NCBI GenBank assembly: GCA_030922375.1
Contig: JAVEPB010000071.1
Coordinates: 1-54,348 of the forward strand
DNA: 54,348 bases
Direction of reading: 5' to 3'
Source: a bacterium
GTDB lineage: Bacteria; UBA8248
Position numbers and translations under genes: made by a program. This document shows, in pieces, positions 1 through 7,700 of this stretch. The notes below the pieces were generated by a model, which was not told the origin of the DNA, did no database searches, and worked only from the letters and a program-made list of their open reading frames with translations. How positions within the stretch are numbered: position 1 is the first letter of the stretch; every line of letters begins with the position of its first letter.

Positions 1-2
1 GA

Positions 3-809
3 AAGGAAGCCAAGAGCCTTTTCGAGGACGCGAATATCCTCCTCGACGAGATCGTTCGCGATAATCTCATCACCGCCAATGGCGTCCTCGGCCTTTTTCC
101 CGCCTGCCGGGCCGGGTCCGACGACATCGAGGTTCGTGCGGTCGCCGCCGGCGCGGGGGGCGCCCCCGGGGAGCCCGTCTCGCGGTTTCACATGCTCCGC
201 CAGCAGGCCCAAAAACGCGCCGGGAGCCCCAACCTCTGCCTCGCCGACTACATCGCTCCGGCGGACAGCGGCGTGAGCGACTACATGGGTCTTTTCGCGG
301 TGACGGCCGGCCTGGGAACAGCCGCGCTCGCCGAAAGATTTTCACACGAGAACGACGACTACCAAAGCATCATGGTCAAGGCCCTGGCCGACCGGCTGGC
401 CGAGGCCTTCGCGGAATGGCTCCACGAGCGGGTGCGGAAAGAATACTGGGGCTACGCGGCTGACGAGAGCCTGACGGACGGGGACCTGATCCGGGAGCGC
501 TACAAAGGGGTTCGTCCGGCGCCGGGCTATCCCGCCTGCCCGGATCACACCGAAAAGCGGCTAATTTTTGATTTGCTCGGCGCCGAGGCGCGCACCGGAA
601 TCTCGCTGACCGAGAGTTGTGCGATGTTTCCCGCCGCCTCGGTCTCGGGGTTTTACTTTGCCCACCCCGACAGCCGCTACTTCGCCGTCGGGCGTATCGA
701 ACGCGATCAGGCCGAGGACTACGCCCGCCGCAAGGGCATCCCCCTCGAGGAGGCCGAGCGCTGGCTCGCCACCCACCTCAACTACGAACCAGGACGGGTC
801 GTGGCGTAG
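3..809 (+). CDS. metH: Methionine synthase, C-terminal activation domain (5' end outside window)
   Basis: The window opens inside this gene; 268 residues are visible in frame from base 3. They match the AdoMet-binding reactivation domain of cobalamin-dependent methionine synthase, which reductively remethylates oxidised B12. Visible hallmarks are DYIAP followed by [15 protein letters not shown], the AdoMet-binding segment [15 protein letters not shown], and [21 protein letters not shown] near the end. The protein ends in a short tail after [12 protein letters not shown], as in other MetH proteins. The homocysteine, folate and cobalamin modules would lie upstream and cannot be seen. The enzyme is cytosolic and makes methionine from homocysteine and methyl-tetrahydrofolate. 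Family assignment is very secure. Confidence 0.96.
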   Translation, partial: KEAKSLFEDANILLDEIVRDNLITANGVLGLFPACRAGSDDIEVRAVAAGAGGAPGEPVSRFHMLRQQAQKRAGSPNLCLADYIAPADSGVSDYMGLFAVTAGLGTAALAERFSHENDDYQSIMVKALADRLAEAFAEWLHERVRKEYWGYAADESLTDGDLIRERYKGVRPAPGYPACPDHTEKRLIFDLLGAEARTGISLTESCAMFPAASVSGFYFAHPDSRYFAVGRIERDQAEDYARRKGIPLEEAERWLATHLNYEPGRVVA

Positions 810-909
810 GGAACAGCTAAACCATGTTCGAATCGTCAATTCGTTATTGATTTAGGGGAGTTTGCGTAAGACCCGAATTGTTTATTTCGTTTGGAAGAAG
901 GAGACACCC

Positions 910-1380
910 ATGGCAATCAGAGCAAAGGAGCTTCCCGAGACGACGGAGAACTGGGCGGAGGCGGATTTCAAGGGACACGCCAAAAGCGTCGTGACCGTCA
1001 AGGGCGGCCACACCATGATCGTGGACGAGCCCAAGCGGCTCGGCGGCTCGGACGAAGGCCCTTCGCCCACGGGCTATCTGGTGACATCGCTCGCCGGGTG
1101 CACGGCGGTGATCGTCGAGCGGTGCGCCAAGGACGCCAAGCTCGAAATCGAGTCGATGAAGGTGAAATCCACCATTGTCTACAGCCCGCGTGGCATCGGG
1201 GGACAGGAGGGCTATCAATCCAACCCGAGCGAGGCGGTGACCGACGTATGGATGAAGATCGACGCTACCCCCGGGCAGGTTGAAGCGCTCAAGGCGGACT
1301 ATATGAAGCGCTGCCCGGTCTATAACCTCTTCAAGGCGAGCGGCTGCAAGATGACGGACGATTGGCACATCAACGAATAG
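910..1380 (+). CDS. OsmC family peroxide-detoxifying protein
   Basis: This is a 156-residue protein. The ATG at 910 is chosen because AAGGAG lies about 7 nt upstream; an upstream extension lacks such a site. It has the OsmC/Ohr fold signature: a cysteine in the LAGCT motif (Cys64) and a second in RCPVYN (Cys135), the pair that reduces organic hydroperoxides in this family. Cys72 and Cys146 are additional. OsmC proteins are cytosolic thiol peroxidases regenerated by lipoylated or other dithiol donors. Some OsmC-like proteins carry selenocysteine, but here both catalytic positions are ordinary cysteine codons. A hairpin terminator follows directly, so the gene probably forms its own transcript. 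The OsmC versus Ohr subgroup is not resolved. Confidence 0.9.
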   Translation: MAIRAKELPETTENWAEADFKGHAKSVVTVKGGHTMIVDEPKRLGGSDEGPSPTGYLVTSLAGCTAVIVERCAKDAKLEIESMKVKSTIVYSPRGIGGQEGYQSNPSEAVTDVWMKIDATPGQVEALKADYMKRCPVYNLFKASGCKMTDDWHINE

Positions 1381-1398
1381 AACGCACGCGCGAAAAAA

Positions 1399-1429
1399 GG
1401 GGCGATCCCTGAAGGGTCGCCCCCTTTTT
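1399..1429 (+). terminator. Intrinsic terminator after the OsmC gene
   Basis: A GC-rich stem (GGGGCGA/TCGCCCC plus CCC/GGG, one bulge, TGAA loop) is followed by TTTTT. It starts about 19 nt after the OsmC stop codon and separates it from the convergent metallo-hydrolase gene. Confidence 0.85.
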
Positions 1430-1460
1430 ATGTTGAATGGCTACCTGAAATGCGCTTTGC

Positions 1461-2354
1461 TTATTTTTTCTTGGACAGGCTCTTATAAACAATCGTGAGC
1501 CAGCGGCCTTCGTTGATGAACCGCCAGGCCCAGCTCTTCCACTTCACAGGGAGCCCCTTCGCCTTGACCTCGGCGAGGGACTTGCCCGCCCGGATCTGCT
1601 TGCGGACGATCTCCGATGTCGCGGTCAACATGCCGTGAAACGCGCGGAGCTCCTTCATTCCCGATAGCGGACCGTGGCCGGGGATAATCTTGGCGCTCGC
1701 CGGAATCTTTTTCATGATTGCCGCGACGTTTCGGGTATAACCCTCGACGTTTCCTCCGGTGGACAGGTCGATGAAGGGAAACCTCCCCGAGAACATGTGA
1801 TCGCCCATGTGGACAACGTTCGATTTCGTGAAGAAGATCACGCTGTCCCCGTCGGTGTGGCCGGAGGGGTAATGGATGACCTTGATCTCCTCGCCGTTGA
1901 AGTGAATCGAGAGCGAATCGTCGAAGGTGACGACCGGGAGCGCCTCCTTGGGCCGGGGCTTGAAGACGCGCTTGCCGCGTTTGATGGTCTGGGTGAGGCG
2001 CTTTCGCACATTGGTGTGCGAGATGATCGGCGCCAGCCGGCTGAAGATGTGGTTGCCTCCGGTGTGGTCCCCGTGCCAGTGGGTGTTCAGGATGAACTTG
2101 AGGCTCCCTTTGTCGAATTTCTTGAGGGCGGCCTGTATCCGCCCCGCCAGCGGGGCGAACTGATCGTCGATCATCAGCAGGCCGTCCGGGCCCACAGAGA
2201 CGCCGATGTTGCCGCCCGACCCGGTGAGCATGTGGACGTTCCCTCCGACGTGTACGGGCTTGATCTTGACCTTTGAGAAATCCCTTGCGGCCAGGGCTGC
2301 ACCCGGCAGCGAGAGCAGAGCCGCGAGCGCGATGGCGACGACGGTGCGCTTCAT
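1461..2354 (-). CDS. Secreted MBL-fold metallo-hydrolase
   Basis: This is a 297-residue protein with a clear signal peptide (basic start, hydrophobic stretch to about residue 20, cleavage near ALAA), so it is probably periplasmic. The metallo-beta-lactamase fold is shown by the zinc motif THWHGDHTGG (His92, His94, Asp96, His97), a later SGHTDGD, HMGDH and the terminal PGHGP histidine. This metal-ligand set occurs in hydrolases acting on thioesters, lactones or beta-lactams; the substrate is not deducible. A ribosome site GGGAGGTG precedes the ATG at 2354. It lies 108 bp downstream of the cupin gene on the same strand, so the two may share a transcript. It converges on the OsmC gene. Confidence 0.9.
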   Translation of the reverse strand: MKRTVVAIALAALLSLPGAALAARDFSKVKIKPVHVGGNVHMLTGSGGNIGVSVGPDGLLMIDDQFAPLAGRIQAALKKFDKGSLKFILNTHWHGDHTGGNHIFSRLAPIISHTNVRKRLTQTIKRGKRVFKPRPKEALPVVTFDDSLSIHFNGEEIKVIHYPSGHTDGDSVIFFTKSNVVHMGDHMFSGRFPFIDLSTGGNVEGYTRNVAAIMKKIPASAKIIPGHGPLSGMKELRAFHGMLTATSEIVRKQIRAGKSLAEVKAKGLPVKWKSWAWRFINEGRWLTIVYKSLSKKK

Positions 2355-2462
2355 GGAAACACCTCCCTTGAGAAGTAAAAGTGGCCGAAAAGTCCAGAGA
2401 TATGTTCGTCTGTCATGGAGAACACCGGTTTGGTCCTTTTGTTTCCCCGGAAACGGATTTTT

Positions 2463-2849
2463 CTACTCCTTCGGGAGCAGGCTCTTCGCCGCCTCGCCCT
2501 CGGGCGTGAAAACGTCATCGTTCGGGTTTTCGCGCGCCGGGCCCCGGCTCAGGAGAAATTCCGCGGCCTCCTCGCCCAGCGTGGCGACTTCGTGGAGGGC
2601 GCCGGGCGGGAAATGGACGAGATCGCCGGGGGAGGCATTGCTGATTTCGCCGCCGCTGGCGATGCGAATTCGCCCCTTCAGCATATAAATAAACTGCTCG
2701 TCGTTATGGTAGTGAGGGGTGGAGAAGGCGCCGCCCTCCATTCGCAGCAGGCCGACGCTCAGGTTCCGGCCATGCTGCCAGGAGGCGGAGGCGGCCGTAT
2801 AGGAGATTCCCCCCTCCGGATCGTTTCCAAAATTCGGATAAATGGGCAT
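2463..2849 (-). CDS. Cupin-domain protein
   Basis: This is a 128-residue single-domain cupin. Motif 1 is visible as HYHNDEQ (His46, His48, Gln52 in place of the usual Glu ligand region, then G59) and motif 2 as GDLVHFPPGALHE (His86). Such small cupins bind a metal and act as dioxygenases, isomerases or sensor domains; no specific reaction can be named. AAGGAG sits about 10 nt before the ATG at 2849. It is transcribed away from the triplicated gene cluster, and the 267-bp divergent spacer (2850-3116) must hold promoters for both directions. The C-terminal tail after residue 100 is charged and looks unstructured. Confidence 0.85.
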   Translation of the reverse strand: MPIYPNFGNDPEGGISYTAASASWQHGRNLSVGLLRMEGGAFSTPHYHNDEQFIYMLKGRIRIASGGEISNASPGDLVHFPPGALHEVATLGEEAAEFLLSRGPARENPNDDVFTPEGEAAKSLLPKE

Positions 2850-3116
2850 GTATCAAGCTCCTTGGTTTAGCCGGGGGATAGTTGTGGGAGGCCCGGAAAA
2901 TTATATTGATTCGTGCGCGATTTTGCCACATGAACGCCCTCCGCGAAAACAATCGGGGCTGGTGCTTTCCGCTTCCGGACGGTAAATTGCCGGCTCTGAA
3001 GAAAAGATCTCCCGAAAAAACATCAAGCGCCACCACGCGATTCTGGAGGAGTGTTCGATGCGGGCCGTTTTATCCCTCAGCCGTGGACTATTTCAGCCGA
3101 GAATTGGAGGTGTCGG

Positions 3117-4145
3117 TTGATCGATCCAGCGGACGAGTTCGAATTCTTCTTCGATAAGCCCTGGTCGGACGGCCTGCCGGTCGTGCCGCCGACCGAGGAG
3201 CGGATCGCCCGGATGCTCGCGGGAACCTCGCGCGGACCGGACGAGCCGGTGGGCGAGATACCTCCCGCCCTGGAGGCGGCGAGTGTACGCGATATCGCGG
3301 TTCATGCCGTGATGGCCGGTTGCCTGCCCGAGTATCTTCCCGTCGTCCTGGCGGGCGCCGAGGCGATGCTCGAGGTTTCCTTCAACATCAACGGCATCCA
3401 GGCCACCATGCACGCCGTCGCGCCGCTGATGATAGTGAACGGCCCCTATGCCAAAAAAATCGGCATCAACGGGGGCCTCGGTTGTTTTGGTCCCGGCTTC
3501 CGGGCGAACGCCACCATCGGCCGTGCGATCCGGCTCATCCTCCTGAATCTCGGGGCGGGGATTCCCGGAGTCACTTCGATGAGCACCTTTTCCCAGCCTT
3601 CGCGCTTCACCTTTTGCATCCGCGAGAACGAAGAGGAAAGCCCCTGGCCCCCGCTTTCGGAGAGCCTGGGCCATGGGCCGGGGGAGGATGCCGTCACCCT
3701 GGCCGCCGTCGAAAACCCCCAGCTTGTCTTCGACGACACGAGCCGCACCGCCGGCCGTTATCTGATCGCGGTCGCCGACGCCATGGCCCACCTGGGCAGC
3801 TGGAACAACTGGACGCGCTCGGACCTCGTCGTCGCGCTCGCCCCGCAGCACGCGGAAATTTGCGCCGCGGACGGTCTTTCGAAAGAAGACGTACATGGCC
3901 GCCTCCTCGAGATGGCGGGCCGGCGGGTGGGAGAGCTTCGGCGGGGCGGCAACTTCCGGGTGGAGCGGATGCGCTCCCTGTCGATACCCGTCAATCTGGA
4001 CGACGATGAATTTTTCGTTCCCACCGTGAAAGACCCCGGGGATTTGAAGATCATCGTCGCGGGCGGGGTCCCCGGTCCCGAGACGGCGGTGATGCACGGT
4101 TGGAGTGGGGGCAGCCGCGCCGTGTCGCGGGCGTTTTCCGTCTAG
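3117..4145 (+). CDS. Uncharacterised ~340-residue protein, tandem paralog 1
   Basis: This is a 342-residue soluble protein of unknown function. A TTG at 3117 with GGAGG 7 nt upstream is chosen because it gives the same length and N-terminus (acidic residues, then EFEFFFDKPWSDGLPVV) as the two following paralogs. Conserved in all three copies are MAGC near residue 69, GCFGPGFRANATIGRAIRL around 122-140, the FCI or YCI cysteine near 167, and a C-terminal IIVAGG-PGP segment with AVMHGW. Three invariant cysteines (about 69, 123, 167) could be redox-active or bind metal. From memory, proteins of this type occur near UGSC selenoproteins in uncultured bacteria, as here (about 4 kb away). No signal peptide or membrane segment is seen. 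The enzyme activity is unknown. Confidence 0.85.
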   Translation: MIDPADEFEFFFDKPWSDGLPVVPPTEERIARMLAGTSRGPDEPVGEIPPALEAASVRDIAVHAVMAGCLPEYLPVVLAGAEAMLEVSFNINGIQATMHAVAPLMIVNGPYAKKIGINGGLGCFGPGFRANATIGRAIRLILLNLGAGIPGVTSMSTFSQPSRFTFCIRENEEESPWPPLSESLGHGPGEDAVTLAAVENPQLVFDDTSRTAGRYLIAVADAMAHLGSWNNWTRSDLVVALAPQHAEICAADGLSKEDVHGRLLEMAGRRVGELRRGGNFRVERMRSLSIPVNLDDDEFFVPTVKDPGDLKIIVAGGVPGPETAVMHGWSGGSRAVSRAFSV

Positions 4146-4186
4146 GGCGCCTTCGGCGGGAGTCCTGCCTGGAAAGGAAAATCGCT

Positions 4187-5209
4187 GTGACTTTGCCTGA
4201 CGATGAATTTGAGTTTTTTTTCGACAAGCCCTGGTCGGACGGCCTGCCGGTCGTGCCGCCGACCGAGGAGCGCATCGCCCGAATGCTCGAGGGAACATCG
4301 CGCGGGCAGGACGAGCCGGTGGGCGAGATACCCCCCGCCTTCGCGGCGGCGAACGTCCACAGTGTCGCGGCGCATGCCGTGATGGCCGGTTGCCTGCCCG
4401 GGTATCTTCCCGTCGTACTGGCGGGGATGGAAGCCATCCTGGACGAGCGATTCGGCATCAACGGCCTCCAGGGCTCGATGAACAGTTCGGCGCCGCTGCT
4501 CATCGTCAACGGCCCCCATGCCCGGCGGATAGGCCTGTATGGCGGGCGGGGGTGCTTCGGCCCCGGTTTCCGGGCGAACGCGACGATAGGCCGTGCGATA
4601 AGGCTCATGCTCCTGAACCTGGGCGGGGGGATTCCCGGCCTGGTTTCGATGAGCACCTTCGGCCAGCCGTCTAAGTACACATTCTGCATCGCCGAGAACG
4701 AGGCGGAGAGCCCCTGGGAGCCGTTTTCTGTCAGCCGGGGCTTTGCGCCCGGCGAGAATGTCGTGACGGCGGTCGCCTGCGAGAACCCCCAACTCGTGGT
4801 GGACAACTACGCCCGCGGCCCCGAGCAGCTTTTCTTCAGCATCGCCGACACGATGTCGCATGTCGGCTGCTGGAATCAGTGGGTGCGCTCGGATCTCGTT
4901 CTCGCCCTCTCGCCCCAGCAGGCGGCCATCTGCTCCGATCTCTCGCGCGAAGAGGTGCGCAGCCGCCTGTGCACGCTCGCGGGTCGAAGGCTCGGCGACC
5001 TCAAGCGGGCGGGCCAGTGGCGCGAGGAGTGGATGAAGGATCTCCCGTTTGCGGTTGATCTCGAAAACGACGATTATTTTGTTCCTCTGATCAAGGACCC
5101 GGCCGACTTGCACATCATCGTTGCCGGCGGCGCCCCCGGCCCGCACAGCGCGGTCATGCACGGCTGGAACGGCGGTAGCCGCGCCGTGTCGCGGGCGTAT
5201 TCCGTCTAG
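4187..5209 (+). CDS. Uncharacterised ~340-residue protein, tandem paralog 2
   Basis: This is a 340-residue copy of the preceding gene. A GTG at 4187 is chosen because the third copy begins identically (MTLPDDEFEFFF) after the same GGAAAGGA-type ribosome site. The first 120 coding bases are nearly identical to paralog 1, whereas later parts differ more, for example in the segment after NGP, where LYGGRG replaces INGGLG. The invariant cysteines in MAGC, GCFGPG and FCI are kept. It follows paralog 1 by 41 bp and precedes paralog 3 by 42 bp, so the three are almost certainly one transcript. Function is unknown; specialisation of the copies for related substrates is inference. Confidence 0.85.
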   Translation: MTLPDDEFEFFFDKPWSDGLPVVPPTEERIARMLEGTSRGQDEPVGEIPPAFAAANVHSVAAHAVMAGCLPGYLPVVLAGMEAILDERFGINGLQGSMNSSAPLLIVNGPHARRIGLYGGRGCFGPGFRANATIGRAIRLMLLNLGGGIPGLVSMSTFGQPSKYTFCIAENEAESPWEPFSVSRGFAPGENVVTAVACENPQLVVDNYARGPEQLFFSIADTMSHVGCWNQWVRSDLVLALSPQQAAICSDLSREEVRSRLCTLAGRRLGDLKRAGQWREEWMKDLPFAVDLENDDYFVPLIKDPADLHIIVAGGAPGPHSAVMHGWNGGSRAVSRAYSV

Positions 5210-5251
5210 GGGCCGATTCGGCGGGAAACCTGCCGGGAAAGGATAATCGCT

Positions 5252-6280
5252 GTGACCTTGCCAGACGATGAATTCGAGTTTTTCTTCGACAAACCCTGGT
5301 CGGACGGCCTGCCGGTCGTCATTCCGGCCGAGGAGCGGATCGCGGACATGCTGACCGGGACCGCTCGTGACCCCGAGGAAATCGTCGGCGAGGTACCGCC
5401 CGCGAACGAGCCGGCGAGCGTCCGAATGGTGGCGACACACGCGGTCATGGCGGGCTGCAGGCCTGAATATCTTCCGGCCGTCCTCGCCGGAATCGAGACC
5501 ATCCTCGAGCCGCCGTTCAACATTAACGGCGTTCAGGCGACGATGCACAGCGCCGCACCGCTCATGGTTTTTAACGGCCCCTATGCCAAGAAAATCGGTC
5601 TGCACGGCGGCTCGGGCTGTTTCGGTCCGGGCTTTCGGGCGAACGCCACCATCGGCCGTGCGATCCGGCTCATGCTCATGAACCTCGGAGCGGGGATTCC
5701 GGGCGTCACCTCGATGAGCACTTTCTCCCAGCCCTCGCGCTACACCTATTGCATCCGCGAGAACGAAGACGACAGCCCCTGGGAGACGCTTTCGGTGACG
5801 AGGGGCCACGCCGCCGGGGACAACGCGGTCACCGCCGTCGCCTGCGAGAATCCAAAACTCGTTTTCGACGACATGAGCCGCGATCCCGAAACCCTGCTCG
5901 CCGGTCCGGTGGATGCCATGGGCTACCTCGGTTGCATGAACGCCCTCAGGCGGTCGGATCTGGTGGTGGCGATCAGCCCCGATCACGCAAAAATCTGCGC
6001 CGACGCGGGATGGTCCAAGGCGGACGTTCACGAATGGCTTTGCGGGAAGGCGGGAAAGACCCTCGGCGATCTCAAAACCGGTGGAGGCTATCATGAGGAC
6101 CGGATCAAGGACCTGCCCATCGAGGTCGATCTGGGCGACGACTCGTTTTTCGTCCCGACCATCAAGGTGCCCGAAGACCTCATGATCATCGTCGCGGGCG
6201 GAATCCCCGGGCCCATCAGCGCGGTCATGCACGGGTGGAACGGCGCGAGCCGCCCCGTGTCGCGGAGCTTCGAGGTCTAG
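5252..6280 (+). CDS. Uncharacterised ~340-residue protein, tandem paralog 3
   Basis: This is a 342-residue third copy, starting at GTG 5252 after GGAAAGGA. It is more divergent at the N-terminus than copies 1 and 2 (VIPAEERIADML instead of VPPTEERIARML), but its middle matches copy 1 more closely than copy 2 does (NINGVQATMH, KKIG, GVTSMSTFSQPSR). This mosaic pattern suggests gene conversion or a stepwise duplication. All three conserved cysteines are present. The operon ends here; no clear terminator follows before the AT-rich island. Function is unknown. Confidence 0.85.
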   Translation: MTLPDDEFEFFFDKPWSDGLPVVIPAEERIADMLTGTARDPEEIVGEVPPANEPASVRMVATHAVMAGCRPEYLPAVLAGIETILEPPFNINGVQATMHSAAPLMVFNGPYAKKIGLHGGSGCFGPGFRANATIGRAIRLMLMNLGAGIPGVTSMSTFSQPSRYTYCIRENEDDSPWETLSVTRGHAAGDNAVTAVACENPKLVFDDMSRDPETLLAGPVDAMGYLGCMNALRRSDLVVAISPDHAKICADAGWSKADVHEWLCGKAGKTLGDLKTGGGYHEDRIKDLPIEVDLGDDSFFVPTIKVPEDLMIIVAGGIPGPISAVMHGWNGASRPVSRSFEV

Positions 6281-6381
6281 GCCGCCAGTGTGGCCGCCAG
6301 TAGGATTTGGGCCGCTTTGACCCGCTCCCCCCGAGGCCTGGTGGATTCTGGAGGAGTAGGGGAGCCCGATTTCACCCGTAG

Positions 6382-6618
6382 CCCACGTCAACTTTTCGGC
6401 CGGGGCCGGGCGGGGGTTTTTTCGCCGCCGCCGGCGCACTGACGAAAACTCTCACCGAGGGCGGTGTGTGCTACGGCCGTTGGGCGGGGCCCATCCTCAC
6501 CAGCGCCGAAAAAGGCTGGGGCCAAAAAGAACTCATCGCCCAGCCCGGCGAAATATGGCCAAATGATACAGCGTCAAATTATTATTGGAGGGCCATTATA
6601 TGGACTAAACGGCAGGGA
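6382..6618 (+). pseudogene. Possible gene remnant truncated by the AT-rich island
   Basis: An open frame from 6382 reads GALTKTLTEGGVCYGRWAGP, then PILTSAEKGWGQKELIAQPG, with normal GC-rich codon use up to about 6560. It then runs into the AT-rich island and stops at 6616. There is no convincing start codon or ribosome site. I do not recognise the family. It may be the stump of a gene interrupted at the left boundary of the island, or chance. Apart from this, the 293-bp gap after the triplicated genes shows nothing recognisable. Confidence 0.2.
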
Positions 6619-7638
6619 TAGCCCAGGCGTACTAACACATAGAGAAAAGTCAATAAAGCTTGTGACGAGCGATCCTTTCTTATCACCTTCGGCGATTAAA
6701 GTTATTATTCGTTTAAGAGGAAGGTCGGTTTCATTTAACCAACCATATATGTGGGCTGATTTTTCGGAAATCGGAGGCATAAAATTTAATACCCCAAGCC
6801 TCGGAAGACACCCATTGTCTTGCATTTTCGTTAAAACTTCCGCAGTTGCCCCTCCAACCAAATCGGGGATTGCTACCATATCTTCTAGTTGACGTGTCCC
6901 ATTGTCAGACTTCGTAGTCCCGCACCTAACGTGATTTAGGTCATGGCTTAAGTAATGGCTGGATATGTTGGCGAACAATTCGGTGAGCTGAGTTAGTCGC
7001 TGTGTATTTGGTGCGATTTCGTCTTCATCTGTAAACCAAAGGACGTTTTGATTTTCTCGGGACAGCCCAGAAAGAAAAATGCTGATAAAATGAACGGCTC
7101 GCAATAGTCGCTCAAAAGTCTGAGGAGACCAGTCCCTGTAGGGGTCATAAATATCGCTGGTCATATCAAGCTTCTCTTCCCGGGGCCTTGAAAAAAGGGA
7201 CTTAATTTTTTTTTCAATTGCAAAAGAGATGATTATTCCTGGTATGTGGTTGGCCGCTTCTAAAAATTGACACAAAACAAACTGGCGATGCTTGTCGTTT
7301 AGATTTTTAAAAGACATTCTTCTGCCGTCAGCTAAATGCGCCTTTCTTAAGGACGCTCTTTTTTGTTCCCAAGAGCCGCAATGTTCTAGGTCTGCCATCA
7401 AAAAAGAAAACACGTTAAATTTTGATTCGTGATGTTGTCCACTAAAATCTGATGTAATAATAAGAGTGTTTCCTGATCGAATGTTTGGAAGGGCGTTAGG
7501 ATTTTTGAATTCAAGTTCCGCGATATCGGTGGACCAAGAATCAGAAAGGTCAAGGCTGGGGTTGTTTAGAGGTTTCCATGTTGGCGTATAATTCATGAAA
7601 AGATTATCGCATATTTTTTAATATTTCCTAGGCCAAAT
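6557..7638. repeat. 8-bp direct repeats GGCCAAAT bounding the AT-rich island
   Basis: GGCCAAAT occurs at 6557-6564 and again at 7631-7638, close to both compositional boundaries of the island. No terminal inverted repeats or transposase are visible. It resembles a target-site duplication, but an 8-mer match between two flanks can arise by chance. Confidence 0.35.
6574..7596 (-). CDS. Hypothetical protein in an AT-rich island, possibly DUF3800-like
   Basis: This is a 340-residue protein I cannot assign with confidence. Its base composition is far richer in A/T than every neighbour and it uses codons such as AAA, ATT and TTT freely, a sign of recent transfer. Three acidic segments recall RNase H-fold DUF3800 proteins: IITSDFSGQH near residue 50, WFTDEDEIAP in the middle, and a later AIPDLVGGATAEVL resembling the family's ADLVAGA helix. 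This is a weak visual match only. The island is flanked by 8-bp direct repeats. No partner gene is inside the island, so it would be a single-gene cargo; a defence-type role is possible but unsupported. Confidence 0.6.
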   Translation of the reverse strand: MNYTPTWKPLNNPSLDLSDSWSTDIAELEFKNPNALPNIRSGNTLIITSDFSGQHHESKFNVFSFLMADLEHCGSWEQKRASLRKAHLADGRRMSFKNLNDKHRQFVLCQFLEAANHIPGIIISFAIEKKIKSLFSRPREEKLDMTSDIYDPYRDWSPQTFERLLRAVHFISIFLSGLSRENQNVLWFTDEDEIAPNTQRLTQLTELFANISSHYLSHDLNHVRCGTTKSDNGTRQLEDMVAIPDLVGGATAEVLTKMQDNGCLPRLGVLNFMPPISEKSAHIYGWLNETDLPLKRIITLIAEGDKKGSLVTSFIDFSLCVSTPGLSLPFSPYNGPPIII

Positions 7639-7650
7639 ATGGGTTTGGTG

Positions 7651-7680
7651 AAAAGCCCCGGCTATTGCCGGGGCTTTTTT
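7651..7680. terminator. Bidirectional intrinsic terminator
   Basis: A 12-bp perfect stem (AAAAGCCCCGGC with its complement, loop TATT) ends in T6 on the plus strand and T4 on the minus strand. It lies 23 bp beyond the stop codon of the leftward molybdenum hydroxylase gene and presumably ends that transcript. Confidence 0.9.
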
Positions 7681-7700
7681 GCGTAAGTTCCCGAAAAAGG

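Larger units (their letters stand above)
3117..6280 (+). repeat. Tandem triplication of gene plus spacer
   Basis: The repeat unit is about 1,067 bp: one ~340-codon gene plus a ~41-bp spacer. The two spacers share the string TCGGCGGGA, then CTGCC.GGAAAGGA and TCGCTGTGAC, so the spacer and ribosome site were duplicated with the gene. Nucleotide identity is highest across the first 120 coding bases of copies 1 and 2. Confidence 0.85.

Noticed and set aside
4142-6439. Very long open frame on the minus strand opposite the triplicated genes
   Set aside because: High GC and the repeat structure create long antisense frames; its product is Arg/His/Gly-rich without any family motif, while the plus-strand frames are clear paralogs.
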